A stretch of DNA of 12,596 nt from an uncultured Eubacteriales bacterium. Lineage in GTDB: Bacteria; Bacillota; Clostridia; Oscillospirales; QAMX01. Position 1 is the stretch's first letter. Each line of letters starts with the position of its first letter. Below are positions 1 to 6,421 of this stretch, in pieces. Where the stretch lies: assembly GCA_934546935.1 (NCBI GenBank), contig CAKTEH010000022.1:1-12596 (forward strand), given 5' to 3'. Position numbers and translations under genes: made by a program. The notes under the pieces were generated by a model. It ran no database searches, was not told the origin of the DNA, and saw only the letters and a list, made by a program, of their open reading frames with translations.

Positions 1-31
1 CCAGTCTTCAATTTCTTCCATTAAAACAATA

Positions 32-69
32 AATCCGAACCCATGACCAATCGGCACAAGGTTCGGATT
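32..69 (-). terminator. Hairpin terminator after araD-tRNA-Ala
   Basis: Arms AATCCGAACC and GGTTCGGATT (32-41 and 60-69) are perfect 10-base complements around an 18-base loop. On the minus strand the hairpin is followed by a T-rich stretch (TATTGTTTTA). It lies 10 bases beyond the CCA end of the tRNA gene, so it is the likely end of the araD-tRNA transcript. The loop is long for an intrinsic terminator, so the assignment is probable rather than certain. Confidence 0.6.
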
Positions 70-78
70 ATATTGCAA

Positions 79-154
79 TGGTGGAGACGAAGAGATTCGA
101 ACTCTCGACCTTACGGATGCGAACCGTACGCTCTCCCAACTGAGCTACGCCCCC
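79..154 (-). tRNA. tRNA-Ala, anticodon CGC
   Basis: A full cloverleaf can be folded on the minus strand. The acceptor stem is GGGGGCG with CGTCTCC, and the D arm is GCTC/GAGC. The anticodon stem TACGG/CCGTA encloses the loop TTCGCAT, whose anticodon CGC reads GCG. The T arm is GAGAG/CTCTT around TTCGAAT. The discriminator is A and CCA is encoded (79-81). The G3:U70 pair, the classic alanine identity element, is present, which supports the anticodon reading. The gene starts 8 bases after the araD stop on the same strand with no clear promoter of its own, so it is probably processed from the araD transcript. Confidence 0.96.
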
Positions 155-162
155 GAAATAAT

Positions 163-861
163 TTACTTGGCTTGCCCATAATAAGCGTTTTTTCCATGCT
201 TACGCTGAAAATGCTTATTTAAAAGCTCGCCCTGCATACGAACATCAGGTTTGCCTGTCAGATTAACACTGAGATAGGCGAGGGCAGCCGCTTCCTCAAG
301 CACTGCCGAATGATAAACCGCTTCTTCTGGATCCTTTCCCCATGTAAAGGGTCCATGGGAAGCAACTAAAACCGCTGGGCAATCTAACGCCGACTTACCT
401 TTAAAGGTCTCCGTAATCACCCGACCGGTTTCATATTCATATTCCCCATTGATCTCATCCGGCGTCAACATACGCGTACAGGGGATATCGCCGTCAAAAT
501 AATCTGCGTGTGTCGTACCCAAGGCCGGAACCGGCATTTTTGCCTGTGCCCATACCGTTGCCCAACGGGAATGCGTATGTACAACACCGCCAATCTCGGG
601 GAAAGAACGGTAAAGCACAAGATGGGTAGGTGTATCAGAAGAAGGGCGAAGCTTGCCGTCGATGACTTTTCCGCTCTCCAAATCAACAACAACCATGTCA
701 TCCGGCGTCATTGTATCATATTCGACACCAGAGGGCTTAATTACAACGGCATTTGCTGCACGGTCAATTCCCGATACATTACCCCAAGTAAACAATACAA
801 GCCCAAGCTTGGGCAGGGAAATATTGGCTTCGAAAACTTCCTGCTTTAATGCTTCCAGCAT
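163..861 (-). CDS. araD: L-ribulose-5-phosphate 4-epimerase
   Basis: This encodes 232 residues, close to the roughly 231 of Escherichia coli AraD and alignable along the whole length from memory. The enzyme interconverts L-ribulose 5-phosphate and D-xylulose 5-phosphate, the last step of the L-arabinose route into the pentose phosphate pathway. It belongs to the zinc class II aldolase/epimerase fold. Visible motifs: GNVS at 27-30, SGV at 44-46, SSDTPTH from 74, metal-binding HTH at 95-97 and the third ligand His169 in SHGPF, Asp120 in THADYF, and the C-terminal Tyr-Tyr-Gly with a candidate catalytic Tyr at 227-228. The ATG at 861 is chosen over the longer frame (to 939) because GGGGAGG lies just upstream and the protein begins MLEALKQ like E. 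coli AraD. The longer start would overlap the promoter. No araA or araB is in the window. Confidence 0.95.
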   Translation of the reverse strand: MLEALKQEVFEANISLPKLGLVLFTWGNVSGIDRAANAVVIKPSGVEYDTMTPDDMVVVDLESGKVIDGKLRPSSDTPTHLVLYRSFPEIGGVVHTHSRWATVWAQAKMPVPALGTTHADYFDGDIPCTRMLTPDEINGEYEYETGRVITETFKGKSALDCPAVLVASHGPFTWGKDPEEAVYHSAVLEEAAALAYLSVNLTGKPDVRMQGELLNKHFQRKHGKNAYYGQAK

Positions 862-906
862 CGAAAACCCTCCCCACATAAGCTTCAAACTCATCACGCG
901 AGATGT

Positions 907-935
907 ATTATACCATCTCTTTTTTAAAAAAGCAA
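907..935 (-). promoter_or_regulatory. araD promoter, sigma-A type
   Basis: On the minus strand TTGCTT (935-930) and a perfect TATAAT (912-907) are separated by 17 bases. The predicted start near 900 gives a leader of about 40 bases before araD. The spacer contains a perfect 14-base palindrome, CTTTTTTAAAAAAG (919-932), overlapping the -35 edge. This could curve the DNA or be a regulator site. I see no recognisable AraR box. Confidence 0.75.
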
Positions 936-1074
936 GCATTTCTTTTCAAAGCACACAAAAATTTTATGCGAACAGATACGCGCTGGTTTTTTTCACTATT
1001 CCTTTATTTAACAAGGCGCAAACGCAGCAAATCCGGATAAACTAAAACCATTCCGAAGAAAGGGGAAAATCAAA

Positions 1075-1419
1075 ATGAAAAAAAGATTTGCAGCTTTTTT
1101 CCTGTCCGTTCTGTTTTGCGCAGGCTTCGCCGCTTCTGCAAGCACACACGCCGCGCCTATCCATCGACAAGAACAGTTGGAAGAGAAATGGCAGGCGCTG
1201 GATGAAAACGAAAAAAATGAAGTTTATGAGCTGCTGCAAAAGCGCGCTGAAGACGAAATCCAACTCTTAAAAAGACTGGGGGAGCTGGAGCTTCTTGAGC
1301 CGGATATCATCGGGGGAATCATTAAAAAACTGCAGGAGGAAATAAACCGGAGCCGTGAAGCCGGAGAACTTCCCGGGATCCTCCACCATCCGCCGGTCCC
1401 AAAGGAAAGGCGCAATTAA
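1075..1419 (+). CDS. Small secreted helical protein, unrecognised
   Basis: The product is 114 residues. MKKR starts a clear signal peptide with a hydrophobic core (about 5-20) and a probable cleavage site after the Ala-rich stretch near STHAA (about 23-27). The mature part of about 87 residues is highly charged (Glu, Lys, Arg) and looks mostly helical: residues 33-92 carry leucines at heptad-like spacing, which suggests a short coiled coil or helical bundle. There are no cysteines after the signal peptide. The start is supported by AGGGGAA ending about 8 bases before the ATG. No convincing promoter or strong terminator was found. I do not recognise the family. Its neighbours, araD on the other strand and a surface protein gene downstream, give no functional link. 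A cell-wall or periplasmic-space partner protein is only a guess. Confidence 0.75.
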   Translation: MKKRFAAFFLSVLFCAGFAASASTHAAPIHRQEQLEEKWQALDENEKNEVYELLQKRAEDEIQLLKRLGELELLEPDIIGGIIKKLQEEINRSREAGELPGILHHPPVPKERRN

Positions 1420-1500
1420 TCAGAAAGAAATGACGCTCTAAAGAACGGTCCCTGCGCCAAAAACAATCCGCAAATTTTCCAATATTTTTTATATTCCGTA

Positions 1501-1529
1501 TTGAATTAAAAAAGTCATTATGCTAAAAT
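1501..1529 (+). promoter_or_regulatory. Candidate sigma-A promoter upstream of SLH gene
   Basis: TTGAAT (1501-1506) and TAAAAT (1524-1529) are spaced by exactly 17 bases on the plus strand. The predicted start near 1536 abuts the palindrome at 1539-1557. It could feed the surface-protein gene at 1769, with a leader of more than 200 bases. Position and spacing are visible; use is inferred. Confidence 0.5.
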
Positions 1530-1538
1530 AAAATCAAG

Positions 1539-1557
1539 AGTATATGCAGAATATACT
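1539..1557. repeat. Operator-like palindrome
   Basis: AGTATAT and ATATACT are perfect 7-base inverted arms around GCAGA, located at the predicted start site of the 1501-1529 promoter. The AT-only stem is too weak for a good terminator. A dimeric repressor site is the simplest reading, but no regulator gene is nearby. Confidence 0.4.
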
Positions 1558-1569
1558 TTGCAATTTTTG

Positions 1570-1660
1570 AAAAGGGGCTTGACAAACAATGACGGAACAG
1601 AGCATAGTTCGTTCGTTCGTTCAAGTATAGCCCCGATTTTTCCTTTGTCAAGTCCTTTTT
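1570..1660. promoter_or_regulatory. Face-to-face promoter pair in an inverted repeat
   Basis: Two arms of 17 bases (1570-1586 and 1644-1660) are inverted copies matching at 15 of 17 positions, and each contains CTTGACAAA. The minus-strand promoter is strong: TTGACA (1651-1646), 16 bases, TATACT (1629-1624). The plus-strand one is weaker: TTGACA (1579-1584), 18 bases, CATAGT (1603-1608). They point at each other, and both predicted starts fall near or in a (GTTC)4 tract at 1607-1622. The plus promoter could drive the 1769 gene. The minus promoter would transcribe antisense through 1419-1075. The promoter elements are seen directly; activity and regulation are inferred. Confidence 0.55.
1607..1622. 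repeat. (GTTC)4 tandem tetranucleotide tract
   Basis: There are four exact tandem copies of GTTC (GAAC on the minus strand) between the two facing -10 elements. GAAC/GTTC half-sites are common in operators of TetR-family regulators, but those are usually inverted, and here all four units are direct. Such a tract is also prone to slipped-strand copy-number change, which would alter the spacing between the two promoters. Confidence 0.85.
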
Positions 1661-1768
1661 CGTAATTTTTTCAAATTTTAAAGGCGTATTTCGCACGTAT
1701 TTCTACGGGCGGGATGCGCCTATTTGCATGTTTTTGAAAATATAAACCGAGAAAAGGAGTAACAAATT

Positions 1769-2452
1769 ATGGGAAAAAAGTTTTTGAGCGTATTGCTTGC
1801 TATATGCATGGCAGTATGCATTCTTCCATCAACAGCACTGGCGGCGGAGACAGCAAACTGTGAAAATGGCGATGCCTGCGAAATACACGTGGCGGCAATT
1901 GGAAACAATCACTATGATACATTATTAGAAGCCGTCGAGGCAGCCAGAGAAAACGATACTATAACCCTTTTGAGGGACTATACCGTCACAACAAGCAGTG
2001 AGACCAGTTATTGGATAGCGGATAACTGTGTTTTTGATCTGGGCGGGCATACTCTCACCGTACCATTCATGGCGGCTATTTTTGAAGGCAATCATATTAC
2101 CATACAAAACGGCAGGTTCGAGAGTGATGCAAATTACGCGGTATGGATTGGCAATGGCGACCTCTACACGACCGCAACATTGAAAGATATTTCCTCCAAT
2201 GGCGGCGTGAATGTGTTTGTGGCCAGTGCAGTGCTGGAAAACTGCAATATTGACGCCAGTACGAAAAACTATTACGCCATATGGGGAGACGAGGGGAACG
2301 TCGAGATTACAATCAAAAGCGGCGCTTATCTCGGGGGTTTTGTTGGGGGGACGCAGCAAGTTGTTGTAAATGCCTGCGCGGGATCCGCCGGATCTGACCC
2401 TGCAAAGATATATATTGAGGACGGAAATTTCACAGGCGCCGTGTGGACGTAA
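1769..2452 (+). CDS. N-terminal fragment: signal peptide and beta-helix module 1
   Basis: This is 227 residues, the only part with its own ribosome site (AAGGAG at 1754-1759). MGKKFLSVLLAICMAVCILP is a signal peptide with likely cleavage at ALA-AE (around 25-26). From about residue 47 the pattern YDTLLEAVEAARENDTITLL opens a right-handed beta-helix module of the kind found in Clostridia surface proteins. Later repeats of the form 'E.NI.I..G.' follow, such as ITIKSGAYLGGF near 183. The frame ends at TAA in GAVWT-stop-TSNGATG, without any structural boundary, so the stop looks like a mutation rather than a natural end. If translated alone, the product would be secreted and released because it lacks the SLH anchor. 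Confidence 0.75.
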   Translation: MGKKFLSVLLAICMAVCILPSTALAAETANCENGDACEIHVAAIGNNHYDTLLEAVEAARENDTITLLRDYTVTTSSETSYWIADNCVFDLGGHTLTVPFMAAIFEGNHITIQNGRFESDANYAVWIGNGDLYTTATLKDISSNGGVNVFVASAVLENCNIDASTKNYYAIWGDEGNVEITIKSGAYLGGFVGGTQQVVVNACAGSAGSDPAKIYIEDGNFTGAVWT

Positions 2453-2476
2453 ACCAGTAACGGCGCTACAGGCCAG

Positions 2477-3712
2477 GTGATAATCACCGGGGGATCCTAT
2501 AATACCGATGTAGGCGATTATATCCCCGATGGTGCGGCGCTGGTTCAGGACAGTTCGGGTAAGATCTCGGCCAGCAGCGATGATGCGGCCGCCGTTGCGC
2601 GCGTAAACGGGATTGGCTATGATACCCTTTCCAACGCCATTGCTGCAGTTTCAGATGGCGGCATAGTGACCTTGGAAAAAGATACCGAGATCACAGGAAA
2701 TTTCCTTTTAATAGAAAAGTCTTTTATCCTTGATCTGAACGGCTGCGGGTTAACAAACAACTCCTATTATGGCTTTTATATATCCAGCAATGTCGTTTTC
2801 ACAGTCCGTAACGGGAGTATTTCCGGTACATACAGTTCATTTTATATGACTGACGGACAAGCAATGCTCGAAAATGTGTCAGTTTACGCCGCGGGCGATG
2901 CAGCTATTTGGATTTATAATAGCGCCGAAGTTACTGTTGGGACGGGTGCGTCGGTCAGCAATGATTCTGCGAATTATTCCGCTATATTTATAGGCCACAC
3001 CGATGGCTATAGCGGCAGCGGCATCCCGGTTCTCAACGTTTCCGGCAGCGTCATATCCAATGCGCATTCGGCAATAGCTGGCAATGGGAACGATCATATT
3101 GGCACACAGATCAACATATATGATGGAGCGGCAATTGCCGGGACTGTAGCGATTTATCACCCGCAGGCAGGTGAACTGAATATCTATGGAGGAACGGTAG
3201 AGGGCTCTGCCGGTATTGGAATTAAATCAGGTACTTTAAACATTCTGGGCGGTACCATTCTTGGAACGTCAACTTCTAATGAACTTTCAGATGCAGATTC
3301 CGTTTCAAACGGTATCCGCACAGATGGATCTGCCATAGTTGTGGACTCCAATATAAATTACGCAGGTTCTCTTAATATCAATATTTCTGGAAATGCAACT
3401 ATACAGAGTCTTTATTCCACAGCCATACGCGAGATAGGCAGCGATGAAGGCGCGACAAATATTGTCAGCCTTAAGATTGCAGGCGAGGATGTTTCTATAA
3501 TCAGTGGAGAAGGAGCCAATGTAATCCTCGTTAGAGAACCGACAGTGGAACATACAAACGTATCTGGAGGAAATTTCTCTGTACCGGTCAATGTGGAATA
3601 TCTCGACCCAAGCCTTACCGCTGAACTGTACAGCCTCGGAAACCCGCAGTCCCATATAGTTATTACTCATCTGTCGCAGCGGCGCAGCGGGCGGCACAGC
3701 CAGGCGATATAA
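2477..3712 (+). CDS. Middle fragment: beta-helix module 2
   Basis: This frame is the same as the preceding fragment and is open from 2453. The possible GTG at 2477 (VIITGGSYNTD) lacks a convincing ribosome site, so independent translation is doubtful. The module restarts with RVNGIGYDTLSNAIAAVSDG (about residues 43-62 from 2477), which parallels YDTLLEAVEAAREND in fragment 1, so the protein is built from two homologous modules. Next come many short beta-strand repeats rich in Asn, Gly and Ser (NVSGSVISN, NIYGGTVEGSAG, NILGGTILG), typical of a parallel beta-helix. The authentic frame is lost near 3651. The final residues SHIVITHLSQRRSGRHSQAI are out-of-frame and have a composition unlike the rest. 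Confidence 0.65.
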   Translation: MIITGGSYNTDVGDYIPDGAALVQDSSGKISASSDDAAAVARVNGIGYDTLSNAIAAVSDGGIVTLEKDTEITGNFLLIEKSFILDLNGCGLTNNSYYGFYISSNVVFTVRNGSISGTYSSFYMTDGQAMLENVSVYAAGDAAIWIYNSAEVTVGTGASVSNDSANYSAIFIGHTDGYSGSGIPVLNVSGSVISNAHSAIAGNGNDHIGTQINIYDGAAIAGTVAIYHPQAGELNIYGGTVEGSAGIGIKSGTLNILGGTILGTSTSNELSDADSVSNGIRTDGSAIVVDSNINYAGSLNINISGNATIQSLYSTAIREIGSDEGATNIVSLKIAGEDVSIISGEGANVILVREPTVEHTNVSGGNFSVPVNVEYLDPSLTAELYSLGNPQSHIVITHLSQRRSGRHSQAI

Positions 3713-3783
3713 TCACAGATCTGAGCAGCGCGGATACCAGCACAACTTACAGCATTATTCTGAATTACGGCACAGGTACGTAA

Positions 3784-4800
3784 GAGACTCTCATCGTATA
3801 TAAAAACACATCTGTCATCCTGCCCACACCCGTCAGAGCCGGCTACCACTTCTCAGCGTGGTTCGGAAGCGACAAGAATTTCTATCGGGGAGGGCAGAAA
3901 ATAACCGTCACCGGTGATATGACGTTGACTGCCCAGTGGAGCGTAATCTCCCCAGGCCCCAGCTTTTCCAGTACCTATGTACCGGCAATAACAGACACTG
4001 AGAATGGTACGATCACCGTTTTCCCGAGCCGCCCTGCTTCCGGCCAGAAAGTGACCATCACCACACAGCCAGATGACGGTTACGAAGTCAGCTCTGTCGT
4101 TGTAACCAACGCAAGCGGTCAGGCTATTGCTGTCATCGACAATGGAGACGGCACCTACACTTTTACTCAACCGATAGGCAGCGTAACCATCACAGTAACC
4201 TATAAGCCGGATGAATATAATGCCCCTGAAGCAGACAACTGCCCGTCTCTTGCCTTCGATGACCTGGATACAAATATGTGGTATCACGAATTCGTAGACT
4301 ATGCCATTGAGAATGGGCTGATGGCAGGTACAGCAGACCGGGCATTCTCGCCTGAGTTGCCCGTCACAAGAGCACAGGTCGTTACGGTGCTGTGGAGACT
4401 GGAAAACGAGCCGGTAGTGAATTATGCAATGACCTTTGAAGATGTGGCCGAAGATCAGTGGTATACCGAGGCTGTACGCTGGGCAGCCAGCATAGATATA
4501 GTTGGCGGCTACAGCGCTGAGAAATACGGTGCGGATGATTACATTTCCCGTCAGGATATGGCTGCAATTCTCTGGCGATACGCGAGCTACAGGGGCTATG
4601 ATGTTTCGGCAAGTGATGATCTCAACTATGCCGATGCGGATAACATCAAAGATTATGCGCTTACCGCTATGCGTTGGGTTTGCGGATCTGGTGTGTTTGA
4701 GGGTAATGGAGATGGAACTGTCAACCCCACAGGCAATACAAGGCGCTGCGAGTTTGCAACGATTATAATGAAATTTGTTGAGAATATTGTGACGCCTTAA
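3784..4800 (+). CDS. C-terminal fragment: repeat domains and three SLH domains
   Basis: Frame 1 opens after the second TAA. The first ATG is at 3919, without a ribosome site, so this is a remnant rather than a gene of its own. ETLIVYKNTSVILPTPVRAG followed by YHFSAWFGSD to TAQW is the end of an InlB B-repeat/Flg_new-like domain whose start (TYSIILNYGTGT) precedes the stop. Counting from 3919, residues 24-97 form a beta repeat (ENGTITVFPSRPASGQKVTI to VTITVTYK). SLH domains follow at about 110-165 (FDDLDTNMWYHEFVDYAIENG), 171-226 (FEDVAEDQWYTEAVRWA) and 235-291 (LNYADADNIKDYALTAMRWV), with the LWR motif in the first two. SLH domains tether proteins to pyruvylated secondary cell-wall polymers in Firmicutes. 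Confidence 0.75.
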   Translation, partial: ETLIVYKNTSVILPTPVRAGYHFSAWFGSDKNFYRGGQKITVTGDMTLTAQWSVISPGPSFSSTYVPAITDTENGTITVFPSRPASGQKVTITTQPDDGYEVSSVVVTNASGQAIAVIDNGDGTYTFTQPIGSVTITVTYKPDEYNAPEADNCPSLAFDDLDTNMWYHEFVDYAIENGLMAGTADRAFSPELPVTRAQVVTVLWRLENEPVVNYAMTFEDVAEDQWYTEAVRWAASIDIVGGYSAEKYGADDYISRQDMAAILWRYASYRGYDVSASDDLNYADADNIKDYALTAMRWVCGSGVFEGNGDGTVNPTGNTRRCEFATIIMKFVENIVTP

Positions 4801-4858
4801 GCAAAAAAAGCAGGGGGATCATTGTTCCTGTCTATTGTATTTTGACAGCTTAAAGTGC

Positions 4859-4972
4859 CTGTACAATTGGAATACTGTCCAGAAAATTGTTGTACAGCAG
4901 AGGAGGGATATGCGGAAATTGCATATCCCTCTTCCTCTTTGTGTTTAATTATATTCAGAAAATTCCAATTGT
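4859..4972. repeat. Nested inverted and direct repeats after SLH gene
   Basis: Several repeats surround the terminator. CTGTACAA (4859-4866) pairs with TTGTACAG (4890-4897). ACAATTGGAAT (4863-4873) is perfectly inverted at 4962-4972. CAGAAAATT occurs directly at 4880-4888 and 4956-4964. The outer arms enclose the terminator hairpin, so alternative folds of the transcript end are possible. This could also be a degraded small mobile palindrome. I see no coding potential in it. Confidence 0.45.
4899..4938 (+). terminator. Strong hairpin after the SLH gene
   Basis: GAGGGATATGC (4903-4913) and GCATATCCCTC (4921-4931) form a perfect 11-base stem around a 7-base loop. Outer AGAGG (4899-4903) can pair with CCTCT (4934-4938) as an alternative extension. 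The following sequence is T-rich (TTTGTGTTTAATT). It lies about 100 bases after the 4800 stop and before the icd promoter, so it separates the two transcription units. Confidence 0.65.
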
Positions 4973-5015
4973 CCTGTAACGTATAACAGACGGCATCTAT
5001 TTATAAATTACCTTT

Positions 5016-5072
5016 TGAAATCAGCCGGAATGACTGCATCACAGGAAAGATCACTCATTCCGGCCAGTTTCA
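5016..5072. repeat. Long inverted repeat upstream of icd promoter
   Basis: GCCGGAATGA (5024-5033) and TCATTCCGGC (5055-5064) are perfect 10-base arms. TGAAA (5016-5020) with TTTCA (5068-5072) extends the structure across small internal loops. A smaller hairpin, AGCGAA/TTCGCT, follows at about 5076-5095. The long hairpin has no T-tract on the plus strand, so it is not a standard terminator. A second terminator element for read-through or a regulator site upstream of icd are both possible. Confidence 0.45.
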
Positions 5073-5135
5073 AAGAGCGAAGGGAAATATTCGCTGGGTT
5101 TCTTTATTATAGGCACAGGATTTGGAAATCTGTCC

Positions 5136-5164
5136 TTGTAAAAATCCCGCCGCTATAGTATAAT
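5136..5164 (+). promoter_or_regulatory. icd promoter, sigma-A type
   Basis: TTGTAA (5136-5141) and TATAAT (5159-5164) are spaced by 17 bases, with the predicted start near 5171 and a leader of about 25 bases. Just upstream of the -35, GATTTGGAAATC (5119-5130) is a 12-base near-palindrome flanked by ACA/TGT, a possible regulator site. I cannot match it to a known operator. Confidence 0.7.
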
Positions 5165-5195
5165 ATTGTATATCATTGAAATTGGGAGAGCGACA

Positions 5196-6395
5196 ATGAG
5201 CAAAATCAGGATGAAAACGCCGCTTGTCGAGATGGACGGCGACGAAATGACCCGGGTTATCTGGAATATGATTAAGGATATTGTAATCCGTCCTTATGTT
5301 GATTTGCAGACAGAATATTATGACCTTGGCCTTGAAAACCGCGAAAAGACAGGCGACCAGGTTACATACGACGCAGCTGAAGCAACCCGCCGTCTGGGCG
5401 TGGCTGTGAAGTGCGCAACGATCACCCCCAATGCGCAGCGGGTGGAAGAATACAAACTTACAAAAATGTGGCCAAGCCCTAACGCGACCGTGCGCGCGGT
5501 TTTAGACGGCACCGTTTTCCGTTCCCCAATTCTGGTGGAAGGGATAACGCCTTATGTCAGCGGGTGGAAAAAACCGATTACCATCGCAAGACACGCCTAT
5601 GGCGATATCTACAAGTCTGTTGAGGCTACGGTCCCGCAAGGCGGGAAAGCCGAGCTGGTTGTAACTGCGCCGGATGGGACACAGACACGCCGCGATATTT
5701 TTGACTTTGGGAAATCTTCTGGAATTGTAATGGGCATGCATAACACAGATGCCTCTATCCGCAGCTTTGCCCACGCCTGTTTCCAATATGCCCTGGATCA
5801 ACGCCAGGACCTCTGGTTCGGTGCAAAGGATACGATTTCCAAGACCTACGATCATCATTTTAAAGATATATTTGCAGAAATTTTCGAAAACGTCTACAAA
5901 TCTCGCTTTGCAGAGGCAGACATTGAATATTTCTACACGCTGATCGACGACGCAGTAGCGCGTGTAATCCGCTCTGAAGGCGGCTTCATCTGGGCCTGCA
6001 AGAATTATGACGGCGACGTTATGTCCGACATGGTCGCGACGGCATTCGGAAGTCTGTCCATGATGACCTCCGTACTGGTCAATCCTGAAGGCGTGTATGA
6101 ATTTGAAGCGGCCCATGGCACCATTACCCGTCACTATTACCGGTACCTCAAAGGCGAAACGCCGATGTCCAACCCAATTGCCACTTTGTTTGCCTGGACC
6201 GGCGCGCTGAAAAAACGCGGCGAACTCGATGGTATAGCTGCGCTCACCGATTTTGCGCAGAAGGTGGAAGACGCCATGTTTGAAACGGTATGCGCAGGGT
6301 ACGTCACCAAAGATCTGTATCTGATGTCCACTCTGGAAAATAAGCAAATTGTTACAACGGAAGAATTCTTAAAGAAAATCATTGCGGATATATAA
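5196..6395 (+). CDS. icd: Isocitrate dehydrogenase, NADP-type
   Basis: The product is 399 residues, a cytosolic enzyme converting isocitrate to 2-oxoglutarate and CO2. It belongs to the eukaryote-like homodimeric subclass rather than the E. coli Icd subclass: TITP at 75-78, MWPSPNATVR at 91-100 (substrate Ser94, Asn96, Arg100), GTVFRSPI with Arg109, TIARHAYGDIYK with Arg132 and Tyr139, catalytic Lys211 region FGAKDT, and metal ligands Asp251 and NYDGDVMSD (Asp274, Asp278). HGTITRHYYR carries Arg312-His313, the residues that indicate NADP rather than NAD. The ATG at 5196 is preferred over TTG at 5166, because GGGAGAG lies 6 bases upstream and MSKIRMKTP matches the family N-terminus. The next gene follows after 26 bases and shares the terminator at 6728. 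Together with the aconitase-family gene at 9414 it could supply 2-oxoglutarate for glutamate synthesis. Confidence 0.96.
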   Translation: MSKIRMKTPLVEMDGDEMTRVIWNMIKDIVIRPYVDLQTEYYDLGLENREKTGDQVTYDAAEATRRLGVAVKCATITPNAQRVEEYKLTKMWPSPNATVRAVLDGTVFRSPILVEGITPYVSGWKKPITIARHAYGDIYKSVEATVPQGGKAELVVTAPDGTQTRRDIFDFGKSSGIVMGMHNTDASIRSFAHACFQYALDQRQDLWFGAKDTISKTYDHHFKDIFAEIFENVYKSRFAEADIEYFYTLIDDAVARVIRSEGGFIWACKNYDGDVMSDMVATAFGSLSMMTSVLVNPEGVYEFEAAHGTITRHYYRYLKGETPMSNPIATLFAWTGALKKRGELDGIAALTDFAQKVEDAMFETVCAGYVTKDLYLMSTLENKQIVTTEEFLKKIIADI

Positions 6396-6421
6396 AAATA
6401 ATTTAGAAAGGAACAGTTAAA

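Larger units (their letters stand above)
1769..4800 (+). pseudogene. SLH-anchored beta-helix surface protein, broken
   Basis: Read as one unit this is about 1,010 codons for a cell-surface protein: a signal peptide, two beta-helix modules, an InlB/Flg_new-like repeat, a beta-sandwich-like repeat and three SLH domains that bind secondary wall polymer. Three lesions interrupt it. An in-frame TAA lies at 2450-2452. A one-base loss occurs near the CCC run at 3651-3653, where the frame changes from QS to PYSYYSSV. A second TAA lies at 3781-3783. Frame 2 is open on both sides of the first stop. Frame 1 carries recognisable sequence from about 3652 onward. Restoring one C would give the smooth reading QSPYSYYSSVAAAQ. 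Only the first 227 residues would be made, secreted and unanchored. AAGGAG lies 9 bases before the ATG. Recent decay or sequence errors both fit. Confidence 0.8.

Noticed and set aside
1..30. Short minus-strand ATG frame running off the left edge (MEEIEDW)
   Set aside because: Only seven codons are visible, with no ribosome site, and it begins just after a terminator; not enough evidence.
862..939. N-terminal extension of araD by 26 residues
   Set aside because: The extension would cross the -10 box and leader, and a good ribosome site sits before the internal ATG that matches the family N-terminus.
1570..1660. Confident call of an invertible (recombinase-driven) promoter
   Set aside because: The arms are short and imperfect (15 of 17), and no site-specific recombinase gene is in the window; kept only as one option in the findings.
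3645..3660. Programmed ribosomal frameshift joining the beta-helix and SLH parts
   Set aside because: No slippery heptamer or stimulatory structure was evident, and the frame-1 part is itself stopped by TAA at 3781, so a frameshift alone would not restore the protein.
5502..6347. Long minus-strand open frame (281 codons) opposite icd
   Set aside because: It lies wholly antisense to a clear icd gene, has no ribosome site and its protein shows no family features; long antisense frames are common opposite conserved genes with biased codon use.
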